DNA of 64,000 bases from Nipponacmea schrenckii (taxonomy: Eukaryota > Mollusca > Gastropoda > Lottiidae). The notes beneath the pieces were generated by a model. The model made no database searches. It was not told where the DNA came from and saw only the letters and a program-made list of their open reading frames with translations. The position numbers and the translations under genes were made by a program. The stretch is taken from NCBI GenBank assembly GCA_030562195.1, contig JAUJPP010000011.1:3968001-4032000 (forward strand), given 5' to 3'. How positions within the stretch are numbered: the first letter of the stretch is position 1; the number at the start of each line of letters is the position of its first letter. Shown piece after piece: positions 27,701 through 42,700 of the stretch.

Positions 27701-30700
27701 TAATCTGTTAATATTGTATTGTGATAAATCGTCTTGGATATTATTGTAGACCCTACACTAGGTATCAACTAACTTCCTGATAATTCTATAAGTTGTGTTA
27801 TTTGTGGGTGTGATATACTCTAGATGTGTGAACTGTTTAGATTTGTTTTACTAGGTCTGAAGACAAGCTAGCTACACCTTAAAGATTGGAGTCTCTATCT
27901 ATCTATCTAGTCTAGGATGTTTTATCCAGTGTAGATGATGTTTATGAATGTGTAATCGTGTAAAAACAAAAGGATTATATAATACTAAAGGAAATGACAT
28001 GTGACTATATGACTCAATATGGATTATGTTTTATAGAAATTACTATGGTGTAAATAACAGGATTATTATTTAGTCAATTAGTAAAAATATTAATTGGATT
28101 TTAACAGTGTGGTAATTAATTATTAAAATGGGAAAAATGAAAAAGGAATCAGTTCAACCATCGCCTAAGAAAAAGGTAATTATTGTAGTCTTATAATTGA
28201 TAAATTTTTGATCAATTTAATGATATGAAAGGAAGGGAGTTTTACATCCTATTCCATTCTATCGATAACAAAATGCAATGGAGTTTTACATCCTACTCTT
28301 TTAATCAATTATCAATATGAAATAAATAAGAGTTTTACATCCTATTCTATTCTATAGATAACAAAATGCAATGTAGTTTTATGTCCTACACTTTTGATCC
28401 ATTACCCCAGTGGTTGTACATTAACTTATCCTCAAAAATATAAAATGTGACATCAAAGACAACATCTCTGTACCCCACACTCATTCCACATCCCCACCCC
28501 CCTTCGGTTTTAAATCTTTTTATCTTATGTCTTTTCATTGGTCTTTATATTGTTTTAATAGAAATGTTTATATAGTGGTATTTTGTATTGACATCAACAG
28601 GAAAACCTCTCCCCTCCTTCCCCACCTCACCAGGTCTTCACCCCCCGCTATCCAAACCCCATCCAGTCTCCTCACCTGTCTATCAGTCACCTCTTTTAAG
28701 AAACTACCTCCAGATGTCTTCCAAAAGAAACCGAATATGATGAGTAGAAAAATTAAGTCTTGTATCAAAAGACCCCATGTAAAGTTGTATCATTGTATCA
28801 GACAATATTCCAGCACCACCCTCGGATGTTACAGACGATCCCTGATAAACAATGTTTTTATGTATAGTAATATTGAGTAAAACAGTAGTTATATTACAGT
28901 AGGGTGTATATATATTATATATATTAAATATAGAGACTGTTGGGATATTTCATATTTACAGCGATTGTTTTCTAAACTTAATGTGTATCAGGGACACTGA
29001 TAGCATCAATTTACATCATTCTAATTTTCAATCAGATGTCTGTAGTTCCTGTAATTCTACTAAAACTAAGTGTTTGTATGTGTATCAGGGACACTGATAG
29101 CATCAACTTGCACTATTGCTATGGCTCTATGCAATTTTAGAAGGAAAATTATTATCTGTCCATCGTTTAATAAAAGACTTAATCATCCAACCCGCCCCAC
29201 CATCCAACCCGCCCCACCATCCAACCCGCCCACCATCCAACCCGCCCCCCTCCAACCGCCCCTATCAACCGCCACATCCAAGCCACCATCCAACCCGCCA
29301 CCATCCAATTCGACCATCAATTCGCCATCCAACCGTTACACCATCCAACCCGCCCACCATCCAATTCGCCCACCATCCAACCCGCCCCTCATGTTTGTGA
29401 ATGATTAACCACCATGTGGAAAATTCATCTTGAAATTGTTGAAATACAGGAACCACATCATAAACAAACTTAATATAGCACATGTTTCTATAAATAGAAA
29501 AGATATAGAGATTAGGTGAACCAGTTCAGACTGTTTTATTACTCAGTTATTCTTCCACAGGAAATAGTTCCAACTACCAACTCACTGGTATTTATATTCA
29601 TACGCACTCTCTACAACCTGTTTATACATGACATCATCCTTCAAATATTTATTCAGCGTAAACCGAATTCCTCTACTTCTGACTAATTTATCATTGTTAA
29701 GATATTTACACTCTAACTAATGTTTTGACTTTATTGGATTTAGTGGAATACTTGGTTACATATTAGAATGATATCACATCTTAAATATTTACCCTTTTAC
29801 CAATTCCTTAACTTCTAGAATCTGTTGCTAGGTATAAATTGTATTCTATAGAAACCTTTTTACATATCAGTTATATATATGTCATTTATATTGGCTATTT
29901 AAACTTGCCCCTTTTGTACCTTATCATTATTGTATTGCTTGATAAAGATTCCTGTATGTGAATTGTAAATTGTATGATCTATAAAGTGGTCTTATTTATC
30001 TAAAGTTACTATATCTATTATTCTATTGCTTGATAAAGCCTCCTGTTTGTGAATTGAAACGTTGTATATCTATAATAGTGGTCTTATTTATCTAAAGTTA
30101 CTATATCTATTATTCTATTGCTTGATAAAGCTTCCTGTTTGTGTATTGAAATGTTGTACATGTATATCTATAAAAGTGATCTTATTTATCTAACCTTTTT
30201 ACACCTGAATATAATAGATACATCATTGCTGAAATATTCACACTTTTACAGATACGATGTATTTTTAGAGTCACCATGTTGTTGTTCTTGCCAACAACCT
30301 GTCTATATTTTAATGATATCATGCCTCAAATATTTACAAAGTAATAAATTCCTTGACAACCAGAATGGTTTCTTAGATATAAATTGTATTCTTAGAAACC
30401 TATTTACACATTAAATATAAGTGATTTATTTACAATTTACCGATTCCTTCATTTAACTCTAGAGTAATTTGGCCAAGCATTGAACCTGTCACCAGTCTGT
30501 TTATATTTATTAAGGTCATGTCACGCCTCAAATATTTACGTTATACAGATTCCTGAAACTAGGTGTGTTTTGGTTTCTGCAGCATCCTGTAAACATAATT
30601 AGAATTTCTGTTTTATTTCTATTTTATTAATATTATTCACTGATGTCGTTCATTGACGTCATTCAGTGAGGTTATTCAGTGATGTCATTTAGTGAGGTTA

Positions 30701-33700
30701 TTCATTGAATTAAACAGTGAGGTTATTCAGTGACGTCATTCAGTGAGGTTATTCAGTGACATTGACATTCAGTGAGGTCATTCAGTGACATCATTCAGTG
30801 ACATCATTCAGTGACGTCATTCAGTGAGGTTATTTAGTAAGGTCATTAAATGACATGATTTTCGGTGAGGTTATTTGATGATTTGGTTATTATAGTGATT
30901 CATTGACATTTTCGGTGAAGGTTATTTAGTTGGGTTATTTAGTGACATGATTTTCAGAGTGAGGTTATTTAGTTGTTAATTTAGGCATTGATTTTCAGCT
31001 GAGGAGAGTTATTTTGACAGATTTTGAGGTTATTCTAGTGAATAGTATTAAGTCAAAATCAACTGAATCTTTTGAACCATGAGTTGTGAGGAATTATCTC
31101 GATTGATCTTGTAATACCTTGAATCTCTTTAACCATACCAAATTACCCAGCAGGCAAAGTTGTTATCTTACCACTTAGCCCCAGCCTAGGGCAGGGAGAA
31201 ACATGTGAGTTTGAGTTTTGACAATTTTAAGGAAATGATTCAGACTTGTAATAATAAACAAATTGGCAGACGACCATTCAAAATTAGAGGAGAACAAGAG
31301 AAATATTTTCATGTTTTTTAACTTTGACTGGAATTTTCCATTAATATATTCAAGTCAAAGTAATAGATGTTAGAGATACAGAACTAGAGTAATAGATGTT
31401 AGAGATATAGACTAGAGTAATAGATGTTAGAGATATAGGACTAGAGTAATAGATGTTAGAGATATAGGACTAGAGTAATAGATGTTAGAGATATAGAGCT
31501 AGAGTAATAGATGTTAGAGATATAGAACTAGAGTAATAGATGTTAGAGATATAGAACTAGAGTAATAGATGTTAGAGATATAGAACTAGAGTAATAGATG
31601 TTAGAGATATAGGACTAAAGTAATAGATGTTAGAGATATAGAACTAGAGTAATAGATGTTAGAGATATAGAACTAGAGTAATAGATGTTAGAGATATAGA
31701 ACTAGAGTAATAGATGTTAGAGATATAGAACTAGAGTAATAGATGTTAGAGATATAGACTAGAGTAATAGATGTTAGAGATATAGACTAGAGTAATAGAT
31801 GTTAGAGATATAGAACTAGAGTAATAGATGTTAGAGATATAGAACTAGAGTAATAGATGTTAGAGATATAGAACTAGAGTAATAGATGTTAGAGATATAG
31901 AACTAGAGTAATAGATGTTAGAGATATAGAACTAGAGTAATAGATGTTAGAGATATAGAACTAGAGTAATAGATGTTAGAGATATAGACTAGAGTAATAG
32001 ATGTTAGAGATATAGACTAGAGTAATAGATGTTAGAGATATAGAACTAGAGTAATAGATGTTAGAGATATAGAGAATTTTAGAAAATATAAAAGATGTTA
32101 GAGATATAGAACTAGAGTAATAGATGTTAGAGATATAGAACTAGAGTAATAGATGTTAGAGATATAGAACTAGAGTAATAGATGTTAGAGATATAGAACT
32201 AGAGTAATAGATGTTAGAGATATAGAACTAGAGTAATAGATGTTAGAGATATAGAACTAGAGTAATAGATGTTAGAGATATAGACTAGAGTAATAGATGT
32301 TAGAGATATAGAACTAGAGTAATAGATGTTAGAGATATAGAACTAGAGTAATAGATGTTAGAGATATAGAACTAGAGTAATAGATGTTAGAGATATAGAA
32401 CTAGAGTAATAGATGTTAGAGATATAGAACTAGAGTAATAGATGTTAGAGATATAGAAATAGAGTAATAGATGTTAGAGATATAGAAATAGAGTAATAGA
32501 TGTTAGAGATATAGGACTAGAGTAATAGATGTTAGAGATATAGAACTAGAGTAATAGATGTTAGAGATATAGGATTAAGAGTAATAGATGTTAGAGATAT
32601 AGACTAGAGTAATAGATGTTAGAGATATAGATAGAGTAATAGATGTTAGAGATATAGACTAGAGTAATAGATGTTAGAGTAGGAAAGTAATGATGTTTGA
32701 ATATGATAGAGTAATAGATGTTAGAGATATAGAACTAAGTTATAGTTAAGAGTTGAGATATGTTGTAAAAGTTGATACAAATGAAAGATTGGTTAGGTAA
32801 GTAAATTAGTGTTATACATCAATAACTGTTTCCAATTAGAAATTGTGACGTGAAGCTAGCTTTAAAGCCAGCTTTATAATTGAACATACTGTGTTTCCAC
32901 TTAGTTTATGTGGTTCCTTAATCTTAAGTGGTACATCTCGTGATGTACAACACTACCTATATTGTAAAACTAGTACTTCTCTATTGTCGATGGAAAAATC
33001 AAACTATTTTTGAAAAATTATAACCAAAAAATTCAAACATATTTTGTTTAGAAGACATATAGAAATAGGCTGTATACTATTTCTCAATATATTACTGTAA
33101 GGCTAGAAATTAATGCGTCAACAAATTAATGCGACATGGGATATAGAGACTAAAATGCGAGTACAAATTAATGCGATCTGCGATAGGTGTCGCATTTTTT
33201 AATATCATCAAAATTCTAAATTGTTTAGTGAATGAAGACATGAACAATGATCAAGATTTTAAATAGTCAAGTGTGAAAATCTTTTGGTTTTTTTAAAAGT
33301 CATTGATTACTAATCAGCTTCAAATTTAGAGATAATTACCTAATTACTTAATCCCACCCGGTCTCAATTTAAATACTTGACCTATATATCGATGTTCACT
33401 AATGTCAGCCATATTTGAACTCCATAAACATCACTTGGGAATATGTATTTAAAAATGCGGATACAAATTAATGCGATCGCAAATAGGTCGCATTTAACGC
33501 ATTAATTTCTATCTCACAATAATTTGTAGCCTAACAGTATATGTTTATACAGGCAGTGTTATCAAGACATATCAAAACATAAAACATTTTAGTTAAAAAA
33601 CATTATATTCAAGATTAAGATACATTCACTGCTTTGGTTTGTTTTAACATTGATATCACTTGACGTTACATGTATTTTCCTGTCTCAGGAGAAGAAAGAT

Positions 33701-36700
33701 ATGGCATCCTGATTTGGGATTTCTTCTAAAAGTTTCCAACTGGAGGTGAATATTTGTGTTTGGACAATGCGTGAGTAGATGAATTATGGAGAGTAATGAT
33801 AGTGGAGAGAGTTAGATGGTACCAACTATAGATGTAAACTCGTGATTTAATTTTGATAAGAACATATTTAATTTCTCCTGGTGTTTTGATAGTGTTTGAC
33901 TAGCTGTAGGGTTTGTTGATAATTTGTTGTTGTTAGTACAAAAGTACATCTCAGTCTGGCATCATTCCAATTTCATTCCTTCTTCTCACTCTCTTCTCTT
34001 ATCTTTCTCCTTGAATATCATTTAACCTTTCACTGACCTTACATAACCTTTGACCTTTTATCAGTCTAACAGTGGAATCTCTGACCTTACAGATAAAGGT
34101 CAAGTTTCAATGGAAACCGGAGTATATTAGCCAGATTCTTTACTCTATCTGTGTTACTCTTTAACAGGGTCAATGGCACACCTATTATTAAGTGTTTGGA
34201 CACCCTTCAAGTTTCAAGGAACCCCTATCAAAGTTTTCAAGGGAACCCCTATCAAAGTTTTCAAGGGCACACCTATTATTAAGTTTTTGGACACCCCTAT
34301 GAAAGTTTTTAAGGGCGCCCTATTATTGTGTTTTATGGCACACCCTATCGTAGATTTTGAGGGCACCCTATCATGTTTTTTTTTTGGGGGGGGGGGGGGG
34401 GAGGGGAAACAGTTTGTCATGAGCATGGTTATTTTAAACAAATGGCTGTTTATGTGTAAGTGGGTTCCAATCTCGGTCAGTGTGTAAAATTAGGATGTCC
34501 TATAAAAATAAGTCATCTTCAGTCATAATTTTAGTCAACCTAGTTGTAAATGGGTACAGATAATTCAAGAAAGATCAATGCCTGGCTAGCAAGTTGAAAA
34601 GTTTTTATTGAATCTAATATGTTATATTAGTATAATAAAGTTACTGGTATTTCTGTTTTTATTTTTGTGGTTTTTAAGCACTCTTAAAAATTAATTTTCT
34701 TCATTAAGTTTTTTAGGCAGATAAAAGAGACGGATTGTCCTTGTGAGTTGTTGATGTGTCATACGACCTTGACCCCATTTCATCTTTAAATTATAATTTA
34801 TAATTAATCCTTTGTTTAAAATATTGAGTCAAACCTGTTTTTAAGGTTGTATTTTAACCAAACCTTGTTGTTTCCCATGTAATATTGTAAGGTGTTGCCA
34901 AGGACGATGTCATTTTGATTGATTATTGAGAGTCAAGGCCACAGGATGGTAAAAATAAAATTTCAGGAATTCAGAATAGTTATCAATCGAATCATGATTT
35001 CGGAAAGAAAGGTTCCACAGGCAGGATCTGCTGCCACAGTCATTGAGAGTGTTAGTTCTTAACATGACCTCATGTACTTATATTCATGGAGAAAATGGTG
35101 GCTGTTCTTTTTAATTTAGATGGGCGTTTGAAAGTAGGATAGCCTTGAACAATTCATCTTCACTCATGATTGCAGTCCACCCAGCTATAAATGGGTACAG
35201 ATTATCTGGGAAGGATAACTATCTCTCATGACATCATTGTTTGTTTATGTTACTTTATTAAATAACTTGACACAATTATATGGATAACAATTACTTCAAT
35301 AAATAACTTGACAAAAGTATATGGATAACAATTACTTTATTAAATAACTGGACACAAGTATATAGATAACAATTACTTTAATAAATAACTGGACACAATT
35401 ATATGGATAACAATTACTTTAATAAATAACTGGACACAATTATATGGATAACAATTACTTTATAAATAACTGGACACAATATATAGATAACAATTACTTT
35501 AATAAATAACTTTACACAAGTATATGGATAACAATTACTTTATAAATAACTGGACACAATATATGGATAACAATTACTTTAATAAATAACTAGACACAAT
35601 TATATAGATAACAATTACTTTATAAATAACTGGACACAATATATGGATAACAATTACTTTAATAAATAACTTGACACAATTATATAGATAACAATTACTT
35701 TAATAAATAACTGGACACAATTATATGGATAACAATTACTTTAATAAATAACTTGACACAAGTATATGGATAACAATTACTTTAATAAATAACTGGACAC
35801 AATTATATAGATAACAATTACTTTAATAAATAACTTGACACAATTATATAGATAACAATTACTTTAATAAATAACTGGACACATATATATAGATAACAAT
35901 TACTTTAATAAATAACTGGACACAATTATATGGATAACAATTACTTTAATAAATAACTGGACACAATTATTTGGATAACAATTACTTTAATAATTAACTG
36001 GACACAATAATATGGATAACAATTACTTTAATAAATAACTGGACACAATTATATGGATAACAATTACTTTAATAAATAACTCAACACAATTATATAGATA
36101 ACAATTACTTTAATAAATAACTCAACACAATTATATAGATAACAATTACTTTAATAAATAATTTGACACAATTATATAGATAACAATTACTTATAAATAA
36201 TAAATAAAATAATTTGTCAGGTTATCACTGATCATAATTATATGGATAACAATTACTTGCGACATTTCATCAAAGGCATTTTCATCTTTATCAAGCAATT
36301 GAAATAAAGTACATTTTACATACACAGAAAACTGAAAAAAAAGTGCTTTTTATATATCAGATATCTGTGGTTAAAAACTGCCTTTGGTTTGTTATCAATT
36401 TATGGTTGAAATATTTAAATTTGACTCAGATGTCAAGTCAATTATATAACATATATCTCTAAAATAAATTCTTATGGCAATAATTCCGTTGGGACACAAA
36501 ACTTCCTCTTAAATTCTTCATCATTTTTTGTATATTTCAGGATATTGATAAACTCCACACTCAGTTGGACGAGATGACCAGAACCCTGAAGTTTATACAG
36601 GCAGTTGTCAATCAAAATAAACCTCAAATGTTACCTCCTACTGCTACCCATGTACTAGAGACAGTCCTTGATGTGTTTACTGTTTTAAATAATCTACTAG

Positions 36701-39700
36701 CTAACGAAGACAGGTAGGTTTAATATAATTACCCAAGTTTTAACAATCCCATATTACCTACATATAGACAATACATTGGTAATAAACTATAATAGATGAA
36801 GTAGTATATCATAATAAAAAGTGGTATCAGGTGTCCAGTGACTAGTAAAACACAAGCAATAAGAGTAAGCATACCCTGTCTGGCAAATACTGTGCACATT
36901 GAAGATCCCTGGACAGTTGAGAAAAAAGATAAGCTAATGCTGCTCTACTGGCAAAATTTCCCTCATTGCACACTGCATGGCGTCCTAATTTATTTTGGTG
37001 CAGTCAAGACACAGAACACTTTAACATAAAGCTATATATTATTTAATATATTTCAGTACTGCTCTAGTGTCTAGTAGAAGTAAGGTGTGTCAATGTTTAG
37101 CTAGGTTTGTACGGTGGACCGATAATATACTAGTTAAATCAGATAGTGATAGTGGTAATAAAGATAATTCTACTGAAGTTATTACAGCTCTATCAGACGG
37201 AATCAAGGTATGGTCAATATATAGCCATAGTCTGTCTATCAGTCTTTCTAGATATCAAAAATATCAATTAAATAGCCAAATCTGACGAGGTTTTTTTCAA
37301 TTTTATCAGTGAGTGGTGATATTTTTGATTTCGTAAAACATTACATCAGATCTTTCAACGTATCATTTCAAACAAATCTTGTCTTTATTCAGGAATTAAC
37401 TCAGCTGTGTATCGAGAAAATTGAAAGACGGAAACAATCTCCATCAAAATCAGCTTCATCTTTATCTTCTAATGGTTCAGAAAGGTTTGTTATGTTTCAT
37501 TTATATGTTTGGCCTTGTATCCTCGAAACAATCTAATCTCTAGTTTAGATTCCAAGATATCCTAGAATCAGAGTTAGAAGTTAAGACTCTAGGATATCCT
37601 AGAAACAGTGTTAGAAGTTAAGACACTAGGATATCCTAGAAACAGTGTTAGAAGTTAAGACCCTAGGATATCCTAGAAACAGTGTAAGAAGTTAAGACTC
37701 TAGGACATCCTAGAAACAGTGTTAGAAGTTAAGACCCTAGGATATCCTAGAAACAGTGTTAGAAGTTAAGACCCTAGGATATCCTAGAAACAGTGTAGAA
37801 GTTAAGACCTAGGATATCCTAGAAACAGTGTTAGAAGTTAAGACCCTAGGATATCCTAGAAACAGTGTTAGAAGTTAAGACCCTAGGATATCCTAGAAAC
37901 AGTGTAAGAAGTTAAGACCCTAGGATATCCTAGAAACAGTGTTAGAAGTTAAGACCCTAGGATATCCTAGAAACAGTGTTAGAAGTTAAGACCCTAGGAT
38001 ATCCTAGAAACAGTGTTAGAAGTTAAGACCCTAGGATATCCTAGAAACAGTGTTAGAAGTTAAGACACCCAGGATATCCTAGAAACAGTGTTAGAAGATT
38101 TAAAACACTAGGATATCCTAGAAACAGTGTAAGAAGTTAAGACCCTAAGGATATCCTAGAAACAGTGTAAGAAGTTAAGACCCTAGGATATCCTAGAAAC
38201 AGTGTAAGAAGTTAAGACCCTAGGATATCCTAGAAACAGTGTAGAAGTTAAGACCCTAGGATATCCTAGAAACAGTGTTAGAAGTTAAGACCCTAGGATA
38301 TCCTAGAAACAGTGTTAGAAGTTAAGACCCTAGGATATCCTAGAAACAGTGTTAGAAGTTAAGACCCTAGGATATCCTAGAAACAGTTGTATAAGTTAAG
38401 ACCCAAGGATATCCTAGAAACAGTGTTAGAAGTTAAGACACTAGGATATCCTAGAAACAGTGTTAGAAGTTAAGACCCTAGGATATCCTAGAAACAGTTG
38501 TTAGAAGTTAAGACCCTAAGGATATCCTAGAAACAGTGTTAGAAGTTAAGACCCTAGGATATCCTAGAAACAGTGTTAGAAGTTAAGACCCTAGGATATC
38601 CTAGAAACAGTGTTAGAAGTTAAACCCTATTGATATCCTAGAAACAGTTTAAAGTTAAGACCCATAGGATACCCTAGAAACAGTGTTAGAGTTAAGACCC
38701 TAGGATATCCTAGAAACAGTGTAGAAGTCTAGACAACTAGGATAATCTAGATACAGGTTGATAAGCCTAGTGATATCAAGAATGTTTAGATTAAAACCTA
38801 GGATACTAGAATCACCTGTTAATTAAGACCCTAGATACCTAAACAGGGTTGAAGTAAACTAGATATCCTAGAAACAGTGTTAGAAGATAAGACCCTAGGA
38901 TATCCTAGAAACAGTTTATAAGTTAAGACCCTAGGATATCCTAGAACATGTGTATCATAAGACCCAAGGATATCCTAGAAACAGTGTTAGAAGTTAAGAC
39001 CCTAGGATATCCTAGAAACAGTGTTAGAAGATAAGACCCTAGGATATCCTAGAAACATGTTGATATGTTAGGACCCTAGGATATCCTAGAAACAGTTTAT
39101 AAGTTAAGACCCAAGGATATCCTAGAAACAGTGTTAGAAGTTAAGACACTAGGATATCCTAGAAACAGTTAGAAGTTTTAATACCCTAGATATCCTAGAA
39201 ACAGTGTTAGAAGTTAAGACCCTAGGCATCCTAGATACATGTTAAAAAGACCAAGATATCCTAGAAATCAGATTAGAAGTTAAACTAGGATATCCTAGAA
39301 ACAATTAGAAGATAAACCCTAGGATATCCTAGAAACAGTGTTAGAAGTTAAGACCCTAGGATATCCTAGAATAGTGTTAGAAGTTAAGACCCTAGGTATC
39401 CTAGAAAAGTTGTACAAGTGAAACCCTAGGATATCCTAGAAACAGTGTTATAAGTAAAACCCTAGGATATCCTAGAAACAGTGTTAGAAGTTAAAACCCT
39501 AGGATATCCTAGAAACAGTGTATAAGTTAAGACCCTAGGATATCCTAGAAACTTTAGTAAACCCGGATACAAACACTATCGGTCAATTAATTTAGTTAAT
39601 TAAGGGATTACCTGTAAGAGGTGATAAATCAATAATGAATTTATTGACTAAAATAATGACTGATTCACTGATGTATATTAATGATTTTACTAGTGATTTT

Positions 39701-42700
39701 ATTGTGAAAAACACTGATATATTACTGTTGTTAATTTCAGTTTACAAAGAGCCTCACTTCCAGAAATACCCCTGACACCTCGAGAACGCCATATACTTTC
39801 TAAAACAAGTGATATGGGTCTCTATGACAACACGAGTATCTCACGATCACATGATAGCCTTGATCATCAAGCAATGTTTACATTTGACCAGGATACAGAA
39901 TCACCTCCCCCTAAACCACCCTTACCTCAGGGGGTCGAGGAAATTTTACCAAAGTAAGTTTCACAATTATTTCTCTTTATGTCTTTATCATTTCCATTGC
40001 CCTCTCCCCCCTGCCCTCCACCCCATGCTCTCTCCATAACAGTTTTGTGCGTTTTAATTCCATGCTGGACAACTATTTGAGATGTATAGTCACTCAAACT
40101 TTGATTTGATTGGTTGTGTATTTAAACAGAAACTATAATTTTTTCTCCCAAAAAGAAGTTCAATATGGTGAAATACTGGAGTAATTAAACTCTGACGTTT
40201 TTTATTTCAGAATTATGAAAAATGGAAATAATGACCAGCCTCCTCCCTTACCTGAAAAAGAAAAACGTCATTCGTCATCTAATTTATCTTTCACACCCCC
40301 ACAACTTCACCCCGAGGATCCCTCCTCAATAGTCCATCAACTGAGTTCTCGTTTAATAGTGGTGTCATGTGTTCACCTTCTCCCCGAAGTTCGTCACCAA
40401 TGGGAAACTCTCCGGCAAGTAGCGTGTCGTCTGGTCTCAACCAATCAACAGAGGAGTTGCCAATGTCTGGAAGTCGAACATTCACCAAACAATCTTCAAC
40501 GTCGCGTGTGACGAACATTCAATCAAGTGTCGTCGTGTCATCGAAATCTTCTTGTAAAACTGTCGAAGATATCAACAAACTCACATTTAAAATCAACCGG
40601 CTGACTTCAAACATTGATGCAGTGCCGCCACCTTTACCAAATAAAACACGCATAAACAGACTACTGTCAACCTACGATAATATTCCGTTTGATGGAACGG
40701 CCATTACTGTTTGTAGTTCCTCTACAAGTTCAAGCTCATCGCGAACTGTGATCAGTCGAACCTCGACCTCGAGTTCATCCTACGAGAGCGCACAAAACGC
40801 TCTTCATTCACAATCCATGCAGACGCTTCTTCAAAGTCAACAGAACTCCCATAGTTCCTCTTCTTTCTCGACGGATCGTACCAGTTCTCAGGAAACTTAT
40901 TCAAGCTCTGAGACTTTCTCCTCCACAAGTCATTCTAGCCTAGAGAGTTTACAGAAAGGGGGACAACCCCCACCTCTTCCTCCAAAGTTAAAGCACAGTA
41001 AGTATCCTAATCTTTATGATGCGAGAAATGACACAAAGTTAAATATGATGTATAGCTTCTTAAATTGATAACAAATGTTAAAGGTTGTGCAAAAGATATC
41101 TAAACATTTCTGGATAAAGTGTCATTGCTCATCCTGGGAGACATCTTCATAATATCAAGATATTACTTTGTCTTATACCTTGACTACAATAGCCACCTTT
41201 CTTGTATCACAGTATTTTGTAAATGCAGCGATTTGATTGGATTATATGAAAGCAAATCAACCAATTCGAACCCTCAACAGGAAAATGTAAGAAATTAATT
41301 ACGCATGACATTGAGGATTCTGATTGGCTTATTCTCTGGTAAAATTATTAATCAAGTGGTCCGTTGTAGTCAAGGTATAAGATGGAGATGCTTTGAGCAT
41401 TGTGAAGACGTCTTTTATTAGACCAGGTAATGCTTTCATTAGAATTATTGTATTTTCTTTAAATAATCTGAAATAAAGAATTTAATCTTAAGTATATTCT
41501 TAAATTAACTTGTTTAGTAAATCTCATCTACAATAGATTAGAAATTTAATATTATCAGATGTAATTAAATTTTAATTAATTAATTATTTTTATTTGTTCT
41601 AATTTAATATCTCATCTCAGTCATCAATTAGTAATCTTTAATCATATTCTATTTAATAATTCATTAGTTGTCAACTTGTGTAATATATAATTGATATATC
41701 TTAATTAATATTCTTTATTCATGTATTCTTAACTAAGTAATCTTTAATTCAGTATTCTTAACTAAGTAATCTTTAATTCAGTATTCTTAACTTTAAGTAA
41801 TCTTTAATTCAGTATTCTTAATTTTAAGTAATCTTTAATTCAGTATTCTTAACTAAGTAATCTTTATTCATATTCTTAATTTTAATAATCTTTAATTCAG
41901 TATTCTTAACTAAGTAATCTTTAATTCAGTATTCTTAACTTTAAGTAATCTTTAATTCAGTATTCTTAACTTTAAGTAATCTTTATTCAATATTTATATC
42001 AATATAAAACAGTCTCTCTTTTTTCAAAATTCTTATTTTCAAACCAATATTAAAATTCTTAAATTATGTAAATTATTTGTCCCAATTTAGCAGAATCCGC
42101 TCATCACAACCCCCCCCCCCCCCCCCCATTGGCCACAGCATACTGTTATCAATCTTCAGCATTCTACAACTCAGTCACTGCATTAATCCTTTCAAACACT
42201 ATTGTTACCTGATATTTGATATTCAAGCTCCTTGTGATTTTATAATAGAACTTTGAAAATTAAGGAAAGTTCATCTTATCTGAAATTTATTAATAGAAAA
42301 ATTTTTTACTTGATTCTTAATTCAAACCACTTCATTTCTTTCACCCTTTCTATATTTCTATATTTTTGATATTTCTATGTGATATTATTCTTCTCCTATA
42401 TAAATATATAGTTTTTACTGCATTCAAAGACGGTAGTAAATATACTATTTTAGCATGGTTATATATCTTGAAATTATTACAAAATAAATAATATTTGATT
42501 AAGTTTTCATCTTGATATTCTTTAATTAAGATAATTAATTCTTAATTAATTTAGCAAAAAATCAAATATTCTGTGCTTCAGGAAAGGATTGCTTATACTT
42601 TTTTCCATATCATTCAAGTGATACTGCGTCTTAGAATGAGTATATATTCATCAGTGAACTTACCTGGTGACATAAAGTAACAGAATCCCCTGTAAAATCT

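Noticed and set aside
33690..33746. Possible exon between ctgtctcag and gtgaat
   Set aside because: Exons 1 and 2 require phase 0, and that frame contains TGA; no homology to C3G is visible.
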